Origin: Flavobacterium panici
GTDB taxonomy: Bacteria > Bacteroidota > Bacteroidia > Flavobacteriales > Flavobacteriaceae
Length of the DNA stretch: 64,000 nucleotides
Direction: 5' to 3'
Assembly (NCBI RefSeq): GCF_903819335.1
Contig: NZ_CAIJDE010000069.1
Location: forward strand, 1-64,000
Below are positions 7,992 through 15,410 of the stretch, in pieces. A program made the translations under genes and the position numbers. The notes under the pieces are model-generated. The model saw nothing but the letters and a program-made list of their open reading frames with translations. It was not told the DNA's origin and did no database searches. Each line of letters begins with the position of its first letter. The stretch's first letter is position 1.

Positions 7992-9530
7992 TCAATCCGG
8001 TTCGTTCATGATTTTTTCGCGGTATTTTTTACCTACTAATAAGGTCAATCTTTGCTTGTAATCATCCAGAAGCCATTCGCGATAGTTTTTACTACATTGA
8101 CTTAAACATTTTGCGTAACGTTTAATTCGGCATTCGATATCGTCTTCTAATTCTCTTGACAAAGCTTTTGCTTCCTGAAGTGTTTCTGTATTGTCAACAC
8201 ACATTGCAGCGTGCTGTTCCAGCGATTTGTCTAAAACAATTTTCGAACGTAAATTTTGTTTGATTGCCAGTTTGTGTTCTTCTTCAACATCAAAAGTAAC
8301 ATCAACAGTTTTGCTGAATTTTGCTCTTAATTCTGGCGGCATACTATATTTAAAGAACATTTCAATCTCAGTATCGTCTCTAAGATTCTCCAAATAAAAT
8401 TCTGGAGATTTAAAAATGTGCTGCCAGTTTACCGGTTCGCTCCATAAACCGAAACGAGCGGCGTTGTTTCCTAAATCGATTACTGTAAACTCGTCTTTAC
8501 CAGGTAATTTACGAGATCCACGGCCAATCATCTGGAAATATAATGTCAATGATTTTGTTGCTCTGTTTAAGATAATAGTCTCAACAGTTGGCTCATCAAA
8601 ACCGGTTGTTAAAATCCCCACAGAAGTCAAAATTGCATCCGGAGTTTTTTTGAACCAAGCCAAAATATCTTTACGTTCCTCAGAACTGCTTGTATTATCA
8701 AGGTGACGAATATCGTAACCAGCTTCTCTAAAAGTATCGTATACATATAATGATGTATGAATACCGTTATTGAAAATTAAAGTTTTCTTGCCTAAAGAAC
8801 GCTCTGTGTAAGCATGAAGCAATTTTTCCTGCATTAAAGAATTGGTATACAAATCATCAGATGATTTTACGGTATAATCTCCGTTGATACCTACTTTTAA
8901 TGAGGTCAAACCAACATCATAACTATAGGTTGTTGCTCTCGCCAAAAATCCTTTGTCGATTAATGAACCAATTGTGTCCCCAACGATAAGTTCGTCGTAG
9001 CTTTGGTGCATTGGTAATTTTATGTTTGAACTCAAAGGTGTTGCTGTTACTCCAAGAATAAAAGCATTTTTAAATGAGTTTAATAGTTTTCTAAATGAAT
9101 TGTAATGTGCCTCGTCAATAATTACCAAACCAATATTGTCAAGGTGCAGTTTCTCGTCGTTGATACGGTTTTTTAAAGTTTCAACCATCGCCACGAAACA
9201 AGAATAATCATTTTGGTCCGGTAATTCTTTTACCTTACTATTGATTATTTTATTGCTTACGCCAAAGCCCTTTAACATTTTTGAAGTTTGTTTGCAAAGC
9301 TCGATTCTGTGTGTTAAAACAACCACTTTTTTGTCATTATTAGATAAATAACGACGTACAATTTCAGAGAAAATTACTGTTTTTCCACCTCCGGTAGGCA
9401 GTTGATACAATAAATGATGTTTTGGAGGAGCATTGTCTAAGCGGTCAAAAATGGCATCAATATCGCCTTTTTGGTATGCATAAAGTTCTTTTTTCTCTTC
9501 TCTTTCTATTTCTAAAGTGTTTTGAGACAT
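7992..9530 (-). CDS. DEAD/DEAH-type SF2 helicase (Res-subunit-like)
   Basis: 512 residues. The N-terminal ATPase lobe has Walker A PTGGGKT (about 46-52), DEAH (about 139-142) and TATP; the C-terminal lobe has TTGFDEPTVE and the arginine-finger motif QMIGRGSRK. The fold matches the ResIII/SSL2 helicase family. A helical, charged C-terminal 150 residues is specific to this group. No methyltransferase or specificity gene is nearby, so it is not a restriction system; a DNA-repair or nucleic-acid remodelling role is the likelier guess. Confidence 0.8.
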   Translation of the reverse strand: MSQNTLEIEREEKKELYAYQKGDIDAIFDRLDNAPPKHHLLYQLPTGGGKTVIFSEIVRRYLSNNDKKVVVLTHRIELCKQTSKMLKGFGVSNKIINSKVKELPDQNDYSCFVAMVETLKNRINDEKLHLDNIGLVIIDEAHYNSFRKLLNSFKNAFILGVTATPLSSNIKLPMHQSYDELIVGDTIGSLIDKGFLARATTYSYDVGLTSLKVGINGDYTVKSSDDLYTNSLMQEKLLHAYTERSLGKKTLIFNNGIHTSLYVYDTFREAGYDIRHLDNTSSSEERKDILAWFKKTPDAILTSVGILTTGFDEPTVETIILNRATKSLTLYFQMIGRGSRKLPGKDEFTVIDLGNNAARFGLWSEPVNWQHIFKSPEFYLENLRDDTEIEMFFKYSMPPELRAKFSKTVDVTFDVEEEHKLAIKQNLRSKIVLDKSLEQHAAMCVDNTETLQEAKALSRELEDDIECRIKRYAKCLSQCSKNYREWLLDDYKQRLTLLVGKKYREKIMNEPD

Positions 9531-9550
9531 TGTTTATTTTTGGATTTTTG

Positions 9551-9558
9551 CAAAAATA
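9551..9558 (-). promoter_or_regulatory. Promoter -7 box TATTTTTG (minus strand)
   Basis: CAAAAATA on the plus strand is an exact minus-strand TAnnTTTG, 21 bases before the helicase start codon at 9530. Confidence 0.45.
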
Positions 9559-9638
9559 CATCTAAAAAACAGTTATTCATCTTATTTTAACCTAAAATAA
9601 ATGATTTTTTTAAATAAGATTTTTTATAGGAAGTGTTT

Positions 9639-10172
9639 TTAAAAGTCCATTTTATCCAGAATTGCTTCAAAATCATACTTATTTTTCCATTTTTGCTGCA
9701 AAGTCTGCTGGTGAATTGCGTCAATCCTTGCTTTAAATTCAGCGAGGATTCCGTTAGAAATGACAAAATTTACTGCTTGTTCAAACGAATTAAAAATGCT
9801 TTTGTAAAATAATTCCTGCTTAATGTAGTTATTGGCAGAATAAGTTTGGGCAATTTCGATATTGTAAAACATCAAATCGGCAATAATAAATGGATCAACG
9901 CCTAACATTATAAAATGTTTGATGATTTTTTGTGCCACAGAACGACGCATTTTTGCTCTCGGGCGCCATTTTGCATTGGGCTTTTTTACGGGAAAATATT
10001 CATGGGAAATTTTAACCTTAGATTCCTGCAAAAGTTTATCTTCTTTTGGGTTAAAAACAAAATCGTAATACACTTTTACCGGAGCAAATTTTTCATACAG
10101 CTCAATAAGCTGTTCTTCTAATTGTTCCTTACTCAGTTCGGTTAAATATTTTTTTAAATCGCGCTTGCTCAT
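9639..10172 (-). CDS. DUF6155 family protein
   Basis: 177 residues from the ATG at 10172 (an upstream TTG at 10178 is less likely). The N-terminus SKRDLKKYLTELSKEQLEEQ and the overall helical, charged character match the Bacteroidetes family I recall as DUF6155; function unknown. No membrane segment or signal peptide, so cytoplasmic. Divergent from the DUF3817 gene. Confidence 0.7.
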   Translation of the reverse strand: MSKRDLKKYLTELSKEQLEEQLIELYEKFAPVKVYYDFVFNPKEDKLLQESKVKISHEYFPVKKPNAKWRPRAKMRRSVAQKIIKHFIMLGVDPFIIADLMFYNIEIAQTYSANNYIKQELFYKSIFNSFEQAVNFVISNGILAEFKARIDAIHQQTLQQKWKNKYDFEAILDKMDF

Positions 10173-10190
10173 TATCAAAGTTTAAGATTA

Positions 10191-10198
10191 CAAAAGTA
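10191..10198 (-). promoter_or_regulatory. Promoter -7 box TACTTTTG (minus strand)
   Basis: CAAAAGTA on the plus strand is an exact minus-strand TAnnTTTG, 19 bases before the DUF6155 start codon. Confidence 0.45.
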
Positions 10199-10241
10199 AA
10201 TTACTTTCCTGAGACATAACTTAAAAACCAATCCTAATACT

Positions 10242-10249
10242 TAATTTTG
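10242..10249 (+). promoter_or_regulatory. Promoter -7 box TAATTTTG
   Basis: An exact TAnnTTTG match 27 bases before the ATG at 10276. Together with the minus-strand box at 10191 it marks a divergent promoter pair. Confidence 0.5.
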
Positions 10250-10275
10250 CTGCTATAATCTCAAAATATATCTAC

Positions 10276-10569
10276 ATGCTTAAGATTTTTAAAGTTACCG
10301 CTATTTTAGAAGGAATTTCATATTTAGTTTTATTTGCCAATATGCTTATTATTAAAACTAACAATCCAGAACTTTACCATACTTTATTAAGACCTTTAGG
10401 AATGACACACGGTGTGTTATTTATAGGTTATATTGTTTTGGCTTTTTTATTAAAAAAATCTCAAAACTGGGATTTAAAAACATTTGCAATTATACTAATC
10501 GCTTCTCTTATTCCGTTTGGAACTTTCTACATCGAGAAAAAATATTTAGAAACTAAAGCAAATGCTTAA
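10276..10569 (+). CDS. DUF3817 domain membrane protein
   Basis: 97 residues with three hydrophobic segments (about 8-25, 45-62, 70-86) and the family pattern AILEGISYLVLF near the N-terminus plus HGVLFIGYI in the middle, as in DUF3817 integral membrane proteins. Function unknown. It overlaps the following MscS gene by 8 bases, so the two are translated as one operon. Confidence 0.75.
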   Translation: MLKIFKVTAILEGISYLVLFANMLIIKTNNPELYHTLLRPLGMTHGVLFIGYIVLAFLLKKSQNWDLKTFAIILIASLIPFGTFYIEKKYLETKANA

Positions 10570-11821
10570 CCTTTTGGATAAAATATTCAATTTTTTATAC
10601 CCTCTTTTCAGGCATTGGGGAATGAGCCGCAATTTTGCGTCTTATATTAGTCTGATTTTTAATATTGCCATTATGGTGGCTTTGGCTTATGCCATTTATT
10701 ATGTCGCAAAATTTGTTTTGGTAACGTTGACGGCCATTTTTGCCCAGCGAACCAAAACAAAGTTTGACGACTATTTAGTTCACAATAAAACCACAAAATA
10801 CACCGCATATTTAATTCCGTTTTTCTTTATTTATAAAGCTGTTCCTATTATTCTGGACAAATACGAATATTGGGAATCGCTTTTTGGAAAAATCGTTGGT
10901 ATTTATATCGTTTTGATCAGTTTATGGATTATCAGAACGATTTTTAATGCGCTTCGTGATTATTTAAAGCAAAAACCGGAATATAGCGACAAACCTATCG
11001 ACAGTTTCATTCAGGTTATTATGATTGTGCTTTGGATTTTTGGTGTCGCGATGATTATTTCGACTTTATTCGGAATCAAAAGAGGCGAATTGTTAACCAT
11101 TTTAGGAACGCTTTCTGCTATTATCATCTTGATTTTCAGAGATACAATTTTAGGATTTGTTTCGAGTGTTCAGGTTGCCATAAACGATATGGTTCGTATT
11201 GGCGACTGGATTACAATGGATAAATTTGGTGCCGATGGTGATGTAATAGAAATCAATTTAACGACTGTAAAAGTTCGAAATTTTGACAATACCATTACCA
11301 CGATTCCAACGTATGCTTTAAGTTCAGATTCTTTTCAGAACTGGCGCGGCATGCAGAATTCTGAAGGAAGACGTATTAAAAGACATATTTTGATTAAAAG
11401 CAGCAGTATTCGTTTTCTGAATAATGATGACCTGAATCATATGAAAGGAATACAGCTTATTACTTCCTACATTGAAACCAGACAAGCTGAAATTGAAAAG
11501 TACAATGCTCATCGGGGAATAGATAAATCACTTTCGCTTAACGGACGTAATATGACCAATTTAGGTTTGTTTAGAAAATATATTATGCAGTATTTATTAG
11601 ACCATCCTGGGTTAAATAAAAATATGCATATTATGTGCCGCCAGCTGCAGTCGACTGCACACGGAGTTCCGTTAGAAATTTATGTTTTTTCAAGTGATAA
11701 ACGCTGGGCAAACTACGAATATATAATGTCTGATATTTTCGATCACATTATGGCGGCGGTAATTTATTTCGATCTTGAAATATTTGAACTTCCTTCGCAG
11801 ATTGGGGTTTTGAATAGGTAA
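10562..11821 (+). CDS. Mechanosensitive ion channel family protein (MscS type)
   Basis: 419 residues, an inner-membrane channel of the MscS superfamily that opens on membrane tension during osmotic downshift. Hydrophobic segments lie at about 25-55, 75-95, 108-125 and 140-165. The pore helix and MscS beta domain follow (LGTLSAIIILIFRDTILGFVSS, then VQVAINDMVRIGDWITM). The large soluble C-terminal half resembles the YbdG subgroup. It starts inside the end of the DUF3817 gene, and its stop codon is followed at once by an inverted repeat. Confidence 0.82.
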   Translation: MLNLLDKIFNFLYPLFRHWGMSRNFASYISLIFNIAIMVALAYAIYYVAKFVLVTLTAIFAQRTKTKFDDYLVHNKTTKYTAYLIPFFFIYKAVPIILDKYEYWESLFGKIVGIYIVLISLWIIRTIFNALRDYLKQKPEYSDKPIDSFIQVIMIVLWIFGVAMIISTLFGIKRGELLTILGTLSAIIILIFRDTILGFVSSVQVAINDMVRIGDWITMDKFGADGDVIEINLTTVKVRNFDNTITTIPTYALSSDSFQNWRGMQNSEGRRIKRHILIKSSSIRFLNNDDLNHMKGIQLITSYIETRQAEIEKYNAHRGIDKSLSLNGRNMTNLGLFRKYIMQYLLDHPGLNKNMHIMCRQLQSTAHGVPLEIYVFSSDKRWANYEYIMSDIFDHIMAAVIYFDLEIFELPSQIGVLNR

Positions 11822-11833
11822 GTTTTCAGTCGC

Positions 11834-11889
11834 AGTATTCAGTCACAGTCTCAGTAAAAAACTGAAAACTGAGACTGCGACTGAATACT
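11834..11889. repeat. CAGTC-type short-period inverted repeat
   Basis: Arms at 11834-11855 and 11868-11889 pair over 21 of 22 bases (ACTGAGACTGNGACTGAAT and so on). The arms are built from a degenerate CAGTC motif. The right arm runs into the stop codon of the lipoprotein gene at 11888. The element spans nearly the whole gap between two convergent genes, so it is probably a bidirectional terminator. Confidence 0.7.
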
Positions 11890-12316
11890 ATCTTTTAATT
11901 TCTTCAAAAACAAACTTAGGATCTTTATAATTCAAAGTTCCGTCAATAAAGCACGGAAGATTAAAGTAAGTTCCCACTACTCCATTTCCCAGAATCAGTT
12001 TGTTTTCTTTTTTAAGCAAAGCCAATGGCACTCTTTTCCAGGTTCCGCCGTTTGATATATAATGAAAATCACCTCTTAAAGTATTTCCGTTTATATCCCC
12101 TCTTACATCGCCAGAATCCTTTCCTACTTTATAATAAGATATTTCGTAACGACCGAAAAAGCGTTTATCACTTATATTAAGCGCTAAAATTGCAGTGTCT
12201 TTATTATTTACGGCGCGATACAAAACTTCCTGATAACCATTTTTATCCTCTTTTGAATTGCAGGAAACTATAGTAACCAATATCAGCAGGAGAAAAACCA
12301 AAGATTTTATATTCAT
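11888..12316 (-). CDS. Lipoprotein, function unknown
   Basis: 142 residues from the ATG at 12316. Residues 1-19 (MNIKSLVFLLLILVTIVSC) are a type II signal peptide with lipobox VSC, so the protein is lipidated and sits at the cell envelope. The mature part is beta-rich. A longer reading from 12355 would begin inside an inverted-repeat arm and place residues before the signal peptide, so it is rejected. Confidence 0.65.
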   Translation of the reverse strand: MNIKSLVFLLLILVTIVSCNSKEDKNGYQEVLYRAVNNKDTAILALNISDKRFFGRYEISYYKVGKDSGDVRGDINGNTLRGDFHYISNGGTWKRVPLALLKKENKLILGNGVVGTYFNLPCFIDGTLNYKDPKFVFEEIKR

Positions 12317-12330
12317 GAGTGTGTGTGTTA

Positions 12331-12440
12331 AACCATATAAGTTATGTAAGTTCATTTAAATTATAGCTTAATCTTGAGCATATAAATATTTCAGTTTGTT
12401 AAGAATAAAACTTAAATTTTCTTATATAACTTATATGGTT
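12331..12440. repeat. CCATATAAGTTATATAAG-type inverted repeat, copy 1
   Basis: Arms at 12331-12350 and 12421-12440 pair over 19 of 20 bases, with a 70-base spacer. A second copy with 19-bp perfect arms is at 14150-14212. It lies upstream of the lipoprotein and downstream of the small membrane protein, both on the minus strand. Confidence 0.7.
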
Positions 12441-12454
12441 AACTTTTTAAACAG

Positions 12455-12631
12455 TTAATTCTTTTTTATTAATTGAAAAATTTGAACTAAGAGAACACCA
12501 AATAATACTCCAATGGCAAAAATAGAAAGGAAATCTACATTACGAATATTTGATAAAGAATTACTTCTAAAATAATTTCCTGATGCAATGATCAAAAGAA
12601 TTACGGTCAGTATAATTGACTTGTTTTTCAT
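12455..12631 (-). CDS. Small membrane protein (58 aa)
   Basis: An ORF of 58 codons starts MKNKSIILTVILLIIASGNY and ends IFQLIKKN. It has two hydrophobic segments (about residues 5-18 and 34-54) separated by a short polar loop, with a Lys-rich N-terminus, so it is a likely two-span inner-membrane protein or a signal-anchored peptide. It fills most of the gap between the lipoprotein and the gene at 12719. Function unknown; the hydrophobic pattern argues against chance. Confidence 0.55.
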   Translation of the reverse strand: MKNKSIILTVILLIIASGNYFRSNSLSNIRNVDFLSIFAIGVLFGVLLVQIFQLIKKN

Positions 12632-12718
12632 GATGCTGATTTTTAAGTGAAATTAATATTTAATAAATGTATTAAATATAATTTATTAAAAGATTTTTTC
12701 TAAATTTAAAGAAAAAAC

Positions 12719-13126
12719 ATGGCGGATAGAGACACTTTTTTAAGAGAATTAAGAGGCGAAACTTTAGGAACTGTAAGTGCTCAGTCTTCTCCAGATGAGA
12801 TCTTTCAAAATCAGACGATTAGGCCTATTTTAAAACTTCAGAACGATTTGTTTATTGCGGTTTTTATTAATTATGTCAATAAAAACAAAGCTGATTTTTA
12901 TTCGTATTCTGTTGAGAAGAAACTGCAGACTATAGAAAATTCCATTCAAAAAGATATTAAGTTCAGAAATTCCCTAAAAGGAATTGTAATGGCACTTTTT
13001 ACCATTGAAGAATACGAAACTTATATTCAGAATTCATCAAGTTTAAACAAACGAATGATGAATTTATTGATTGACAGATTGAAAAGTCAGGTGCAGTTGT
13101 TTGAGGTTGAATCTGATTCTAAATAA
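12719..13126 (+). CDS. Conserved hypothetical cytoplasmic protein
   Basis: 135 residues, soluble and largely helical, beginning MADRDTFLRELRGETLG. It appears to be a protein I have seen conserved across Flavobacteria, but without a domain whose function I can name. No catalytic motif is evident. Five bases separate it from the next ORF, so the two may be cotranscribed. Confidence 0.65.
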   Translation: MADRDTFLRELRGETLGTVSAQSSPDEIFQNQTIRPILKLQNDLFIAVFINYVNKNKADFYSYSVEKKLQTIENSIQKDIKFRNSLKGIVMALFTIEEYETYIQNSSSLNKRMMNLLIDRLKSQVQLFEVESDSK

Positions 13127-13131
13127 TACTA

Positions 13132-13554
13132 ATGATTAAAGCATACCATTACCTGTACTTTCGTACTTATGAAACTATTTCAAAAACAAATAAAACATCT
13201 GCAGAATATTCATCCGCAGGATTGCTGTCTCTTATTATTTTTATAAATATCTTAAGTGTCTATTCTTTACTTTTTAGGTCATTTAACAATATTGCTTTTT
13301 ACAGTTGTTGTGCTTTTGGGATAGTTGTATTAACTCTAAATTTTATGTATTTTAATGATGGTAGACACAAATCTATTCTTTATGAATTTAAAGATGTAAA
13401 AATAAAAAGGGTATATAAAATACTTGTTGATGGTTATCCATATGTGTCTTTTATATTTTTGTTTAGTTCACTTGATATTGGATTTTATACAATATATTAT
13501 TTTATTGGAATAGTAATTTTGATAAAAGCAGTAAGCTATTTTTGGGAATTATAA
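13132..13554 (+). CDS. Hypothetical integral membrane protein
   Basis: 140 residues with four hydrophobic stretches (about 27-46, 51-70, 100-116, 118-136) joined by short basic loops. No family recognised. It is richer in AT and in ATA and TTA codons than its neighbours, which may reflect recent acquisition or only its hydrophobicity. It is placed tightly between a conserved hypothetical gene and the Crp/Fnr regulator (9-base gap). Confidence 0.6.
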   Translation: MIKAYHYLYFRTYETISKTNKTSAEYSSAGLLSLIIFINILSVYSLLFRSFNNIAFYSCCAFGIVVLTLNFMYFNDGRHKSILYEFKDVKIKRVYKILVDGYPYVSFIFLFSSLDIGFYTIYYFIGIVILIKAVSYFWEL

Positions 13555-13563
13555 TTTAAAAAG

Positions 13564-14139
13564 ATGTTCACTCAATTCCGAAATAAATTCCCTTTAACCG
13601 ATGAAAAATGGAACGAATACACCAGCTATTTCAATCGTATTGAAGTTCCTGCCAAAACAGTTTTAATTGAAGAAGGCGAAATTTCTAAAAAGCTTTTTAT
13701 AATCGAAAAAGGCTGTATCAGGGTTTGGTTTAATAATAACGGAAAAGATTTGACTTCACAGTTCTTTTTCGAAAATCAAAGCGTTGCTTCTATTGAAAGT
13801 TTTATTAAAAAATTTCCGAGTCCGGTTGTGGTGGAAACAATCGAGCCTTCTGTTTTATGGTGGATTTCTAAAAATGATGTCGATACAATTTTGGAAGAAA
13901 TTAAAGAAATCCCAGAACTTCGGGATCGGTTAATCAATATGCTTTTTCAAAGAACATTTGACTATATGAAACACTTTTTTTCTTTCATAAAAGACTCCCC
14001 TACTCAGCGTTATCTTAGTTTAATTGAAGAAAAACCTCAAATTGTGCAGCGCGTTCCGCAGCATTACATTGCTTCTTATCTTGGTGTGAGCACGGTTCAT
14101 TTAAGCCGAATCAAAAGTAAACTGGTTCACAAAAAATAA
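13564..14139 (+). CDS. Crp/Fnr family transcriptional regulator
   Basis: 191 residues: an N-terminal cyclic-nucleotide-binding-like beta-roll (about 15-115; PAKTVLIEEGEISKKLFII) and a C-terminal winged helix (about 145-190; QHYIASYLGVSTVHLSRIKS). The residues that bind cAMP in Crp are not obviously kept, as in most Bacteroidetes members, so the effector is unknown. The perfect palindrome GATAAC-N4-GTTATC ahead of the next gene is a plausible binding site, making the adjacent oxidoreductase its likely target. Confidence 0.82.
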   Translation: MFTQFRNKFPLTDEKWNEYTSYFNRIEVPAKTVLIEEGEISKKLFIIEKGCIRVWFNNNGKDLTSQFFFENQSVASIESFIKKFPSPVVVETIEPSVLWWISKNDVDTILEEIKEIPELRDRLINMLFQRTFDYMKHFFSFIKDSPTQRYLSLIEEKPQIVQRVPQHYIASYLGVSTVHLSRIKSKLVHKK

Positions 14140-14149
14140 TTAAAATTTC

Positions 14150-14212
14150 ACCATATAAGTTATATAAGAAATTGTAAGCTAGACTTAAATTAACTTATAT
14201 AACTTATATGGT
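14150..14212. repeat. CCATATAAGTTATATAAG-type inverted repeat, copy 2
   Basis: Perfect 19-bp arms at 14150-14168 and 14194-14212, spacer 25 bases, 10 bases after the Crp/Fnr stop codon and followed by a short T run. It matches copy 1 at 12331-12440 and may end the upstream transcript. Confidence 0.75.
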
Positions 14213-14250
14213 TTTAAAAAAAAACTTGATAATTGTTTCTTATTTCATTT

Positions 14251-14295
14251 GATAACAAATGTTATCGTTTGCCCATAAACAGCCCTATAATTTTG
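14251..14295 (+). promoter_or_regulatory. Operator palindrome plus promoter of the oxidoreductase
   Basis: GATAAC-AAAT-GTTATC (14251-14266) is a perfect palindrome. It is followed by TTTG at 14268-14271 and by the -7 box TAATTTTG at 14288-14295, 27 bases before the ATG at 14322. The position just upstream of the -33 region fits activation by a Crp/Fnr protein, encoded immediately upstream. Confidence 0.55.
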
Positions 14296-14321
14296 CTTCA
14301 TAAAATTTAATATTTAAAATT

Positions 14322-15293
14322 ATGAAAGCAGCAGTAGTTTATAAAAAAGGCGAATTGCCAAAATATGCAGAATTCCAAGAACCAATCGCAACAAATGAAA
14401 ATGAGGTTTTAATCTCGGTTAAAGCTGTAGCGATTACTAATCTGGACAAAGGAATTGCAAGCGGAGAACATTATTCTTCGGAAAATGAAAATCAAAACGG
14501 ATTTGTAATTGGCAGCGACGCCATTGGTTTACTCGAAAACGGAACGAGAGTTTATGCCCGAGGAATTTCAGGAACAATCGCTGAAAAAGCTTTAGTTGAA
14601 AAAAGCAGAATGGTTGTTTTACCCGACGGAATTGACAATGCAACAGCCGCAGCAATGCCAAATGCAGTTGCAGGTTCGGCAATGGCGCTTCGATTTAGAG
14701 CCGGAATAAAACCAGGAGAAACGGTTTTAATTAATGGCGCAACTGGTTTTACAGGTCAAATAGCGATTCAGATTGCGAAACATTATGGAGCGAAGAAAAT
14801 AATTGTTACCGGAAGAAATGAGAAAACACTTCAAACTCTTTTAGAATTAGGCGCTGACGAAATTGTTTCTTTAAAACAGAATGATGAATCATTTATTTCT
14901 CAGCTTAAAGAAATTCATCAAAATACACCAATTGATATTGTTTTGGATTATTTGTGGGGACATTCGGCAGAATTGATTCTTTCTGTTTTAAAAGGAAACG
15001 GAAATTTTACTCCTAAAACGAGATATGTTTCTGTGGGTTCAATGTCTGGAGATACTATTCAATTATCAGCTCAAATTTTACGAAGTGTTGATTTACAATT
15101 GTCTGGCTCAGGTTTAGGAAGCTGGACAAAAGACGAAGTAAAATTGTTGTTTTCGGAAATTCTTCCTGAAATGTTTGTTTTAGCTTCTCAAAACAAACTA
15201 AAAGTAAATATCGAGAAAGTGGATTTAGTCGATATCGAGAAAATGTGGAACGCTGATGTTTCTGATGGGAAAAGATTAGTAGTTCTTATTTAA
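14322..15293 (+). CDS. Medium-chain (zinc-type) alcohol dehydrogenase/quinone oxidoreductase family protein
   Basis: 323 residues. The GroES-like N-terminal domain (about 1-120) is followed by a Rossmann domain with NADPH-binding motif NGATGFTGQIAIQIAKHYGA (about 139-158). The structural and catalytic zinc cysteines are missing, so it belongs to the zinc-independent quinone-oxidoreductase-like branch (QOR/YhdH type), which reduces quinones or enones with NADPH. Probably controlled by the neighbouring Crp/Fnr regulator. Confidence 0.82.
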   Translation: MKAAVVYKKGELPKYAEFQEPIATNENEVLISVKAVAITNLDKGIASGEHYSSENENQNGFVIGSDAIGLLENGTRVYARGISGTIAEKALVEKSRMVVLPDGIDNATAAAMPNAVAGSAMALRFRAGIKPGETVLINGATGFTGQIAIQIAKHYGAKKIIVTGRNEKTLQTLLELGADEIVSLKQNDESFISQLKEIHQNTPIDIVLDYLWGHSAELILSVLKGNGNFTPKTRYVSVGSMSGDTIQLSAQILRSVDLQLSGSGLGSWTKDEVKLLFSEILPEMFVLASQNKLKVNIEKVDLVDIEKMWNADVSDGKRLVVLI

Positions 15294-15295
15294 AG

Positions 15296-15410
15296 TTGCT
15301 AAGACTCTAAGATGCTGAGATTCTAAGTTTTTTTTAAACTCAGAACTAATCTTAGTATCTTAGAACCTCAATATCTTAGCAACTTAGAATCTTAGTATCT
15401 TAGTAACTCG
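15296..15410. repeat. TTAGAATC-type short-period inverted repeat
   Basis: The left half carries GCTAAGACTCTAAGATG; the right half carries a run of TTAGNATC octamers in the opposite sense (CTTAGAATCTTAGTATC). The left part starts directly after the oxidoreductase stop. The right part overlaps the last codons (LLRY and stop) of the convergent E1 gene, so the repeat supplies its stop codon. Copies of the family lie at 19364-19397 and 25822-25945. Confidence 0.7.

Noticed and set aside
7992..9530. Restriction-modification R subunit
   Set aside because: The helicase resembles Res subunits, but there is no nuclease motif that I can see and no methyltransferase or specificity gene beside it.
12331..14212. 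Insertion sequence bounded by the CCATATAAG repeats
   Set aside because: No transposase and no target-site duplication can be seen, so it is reported only as a repeat family.
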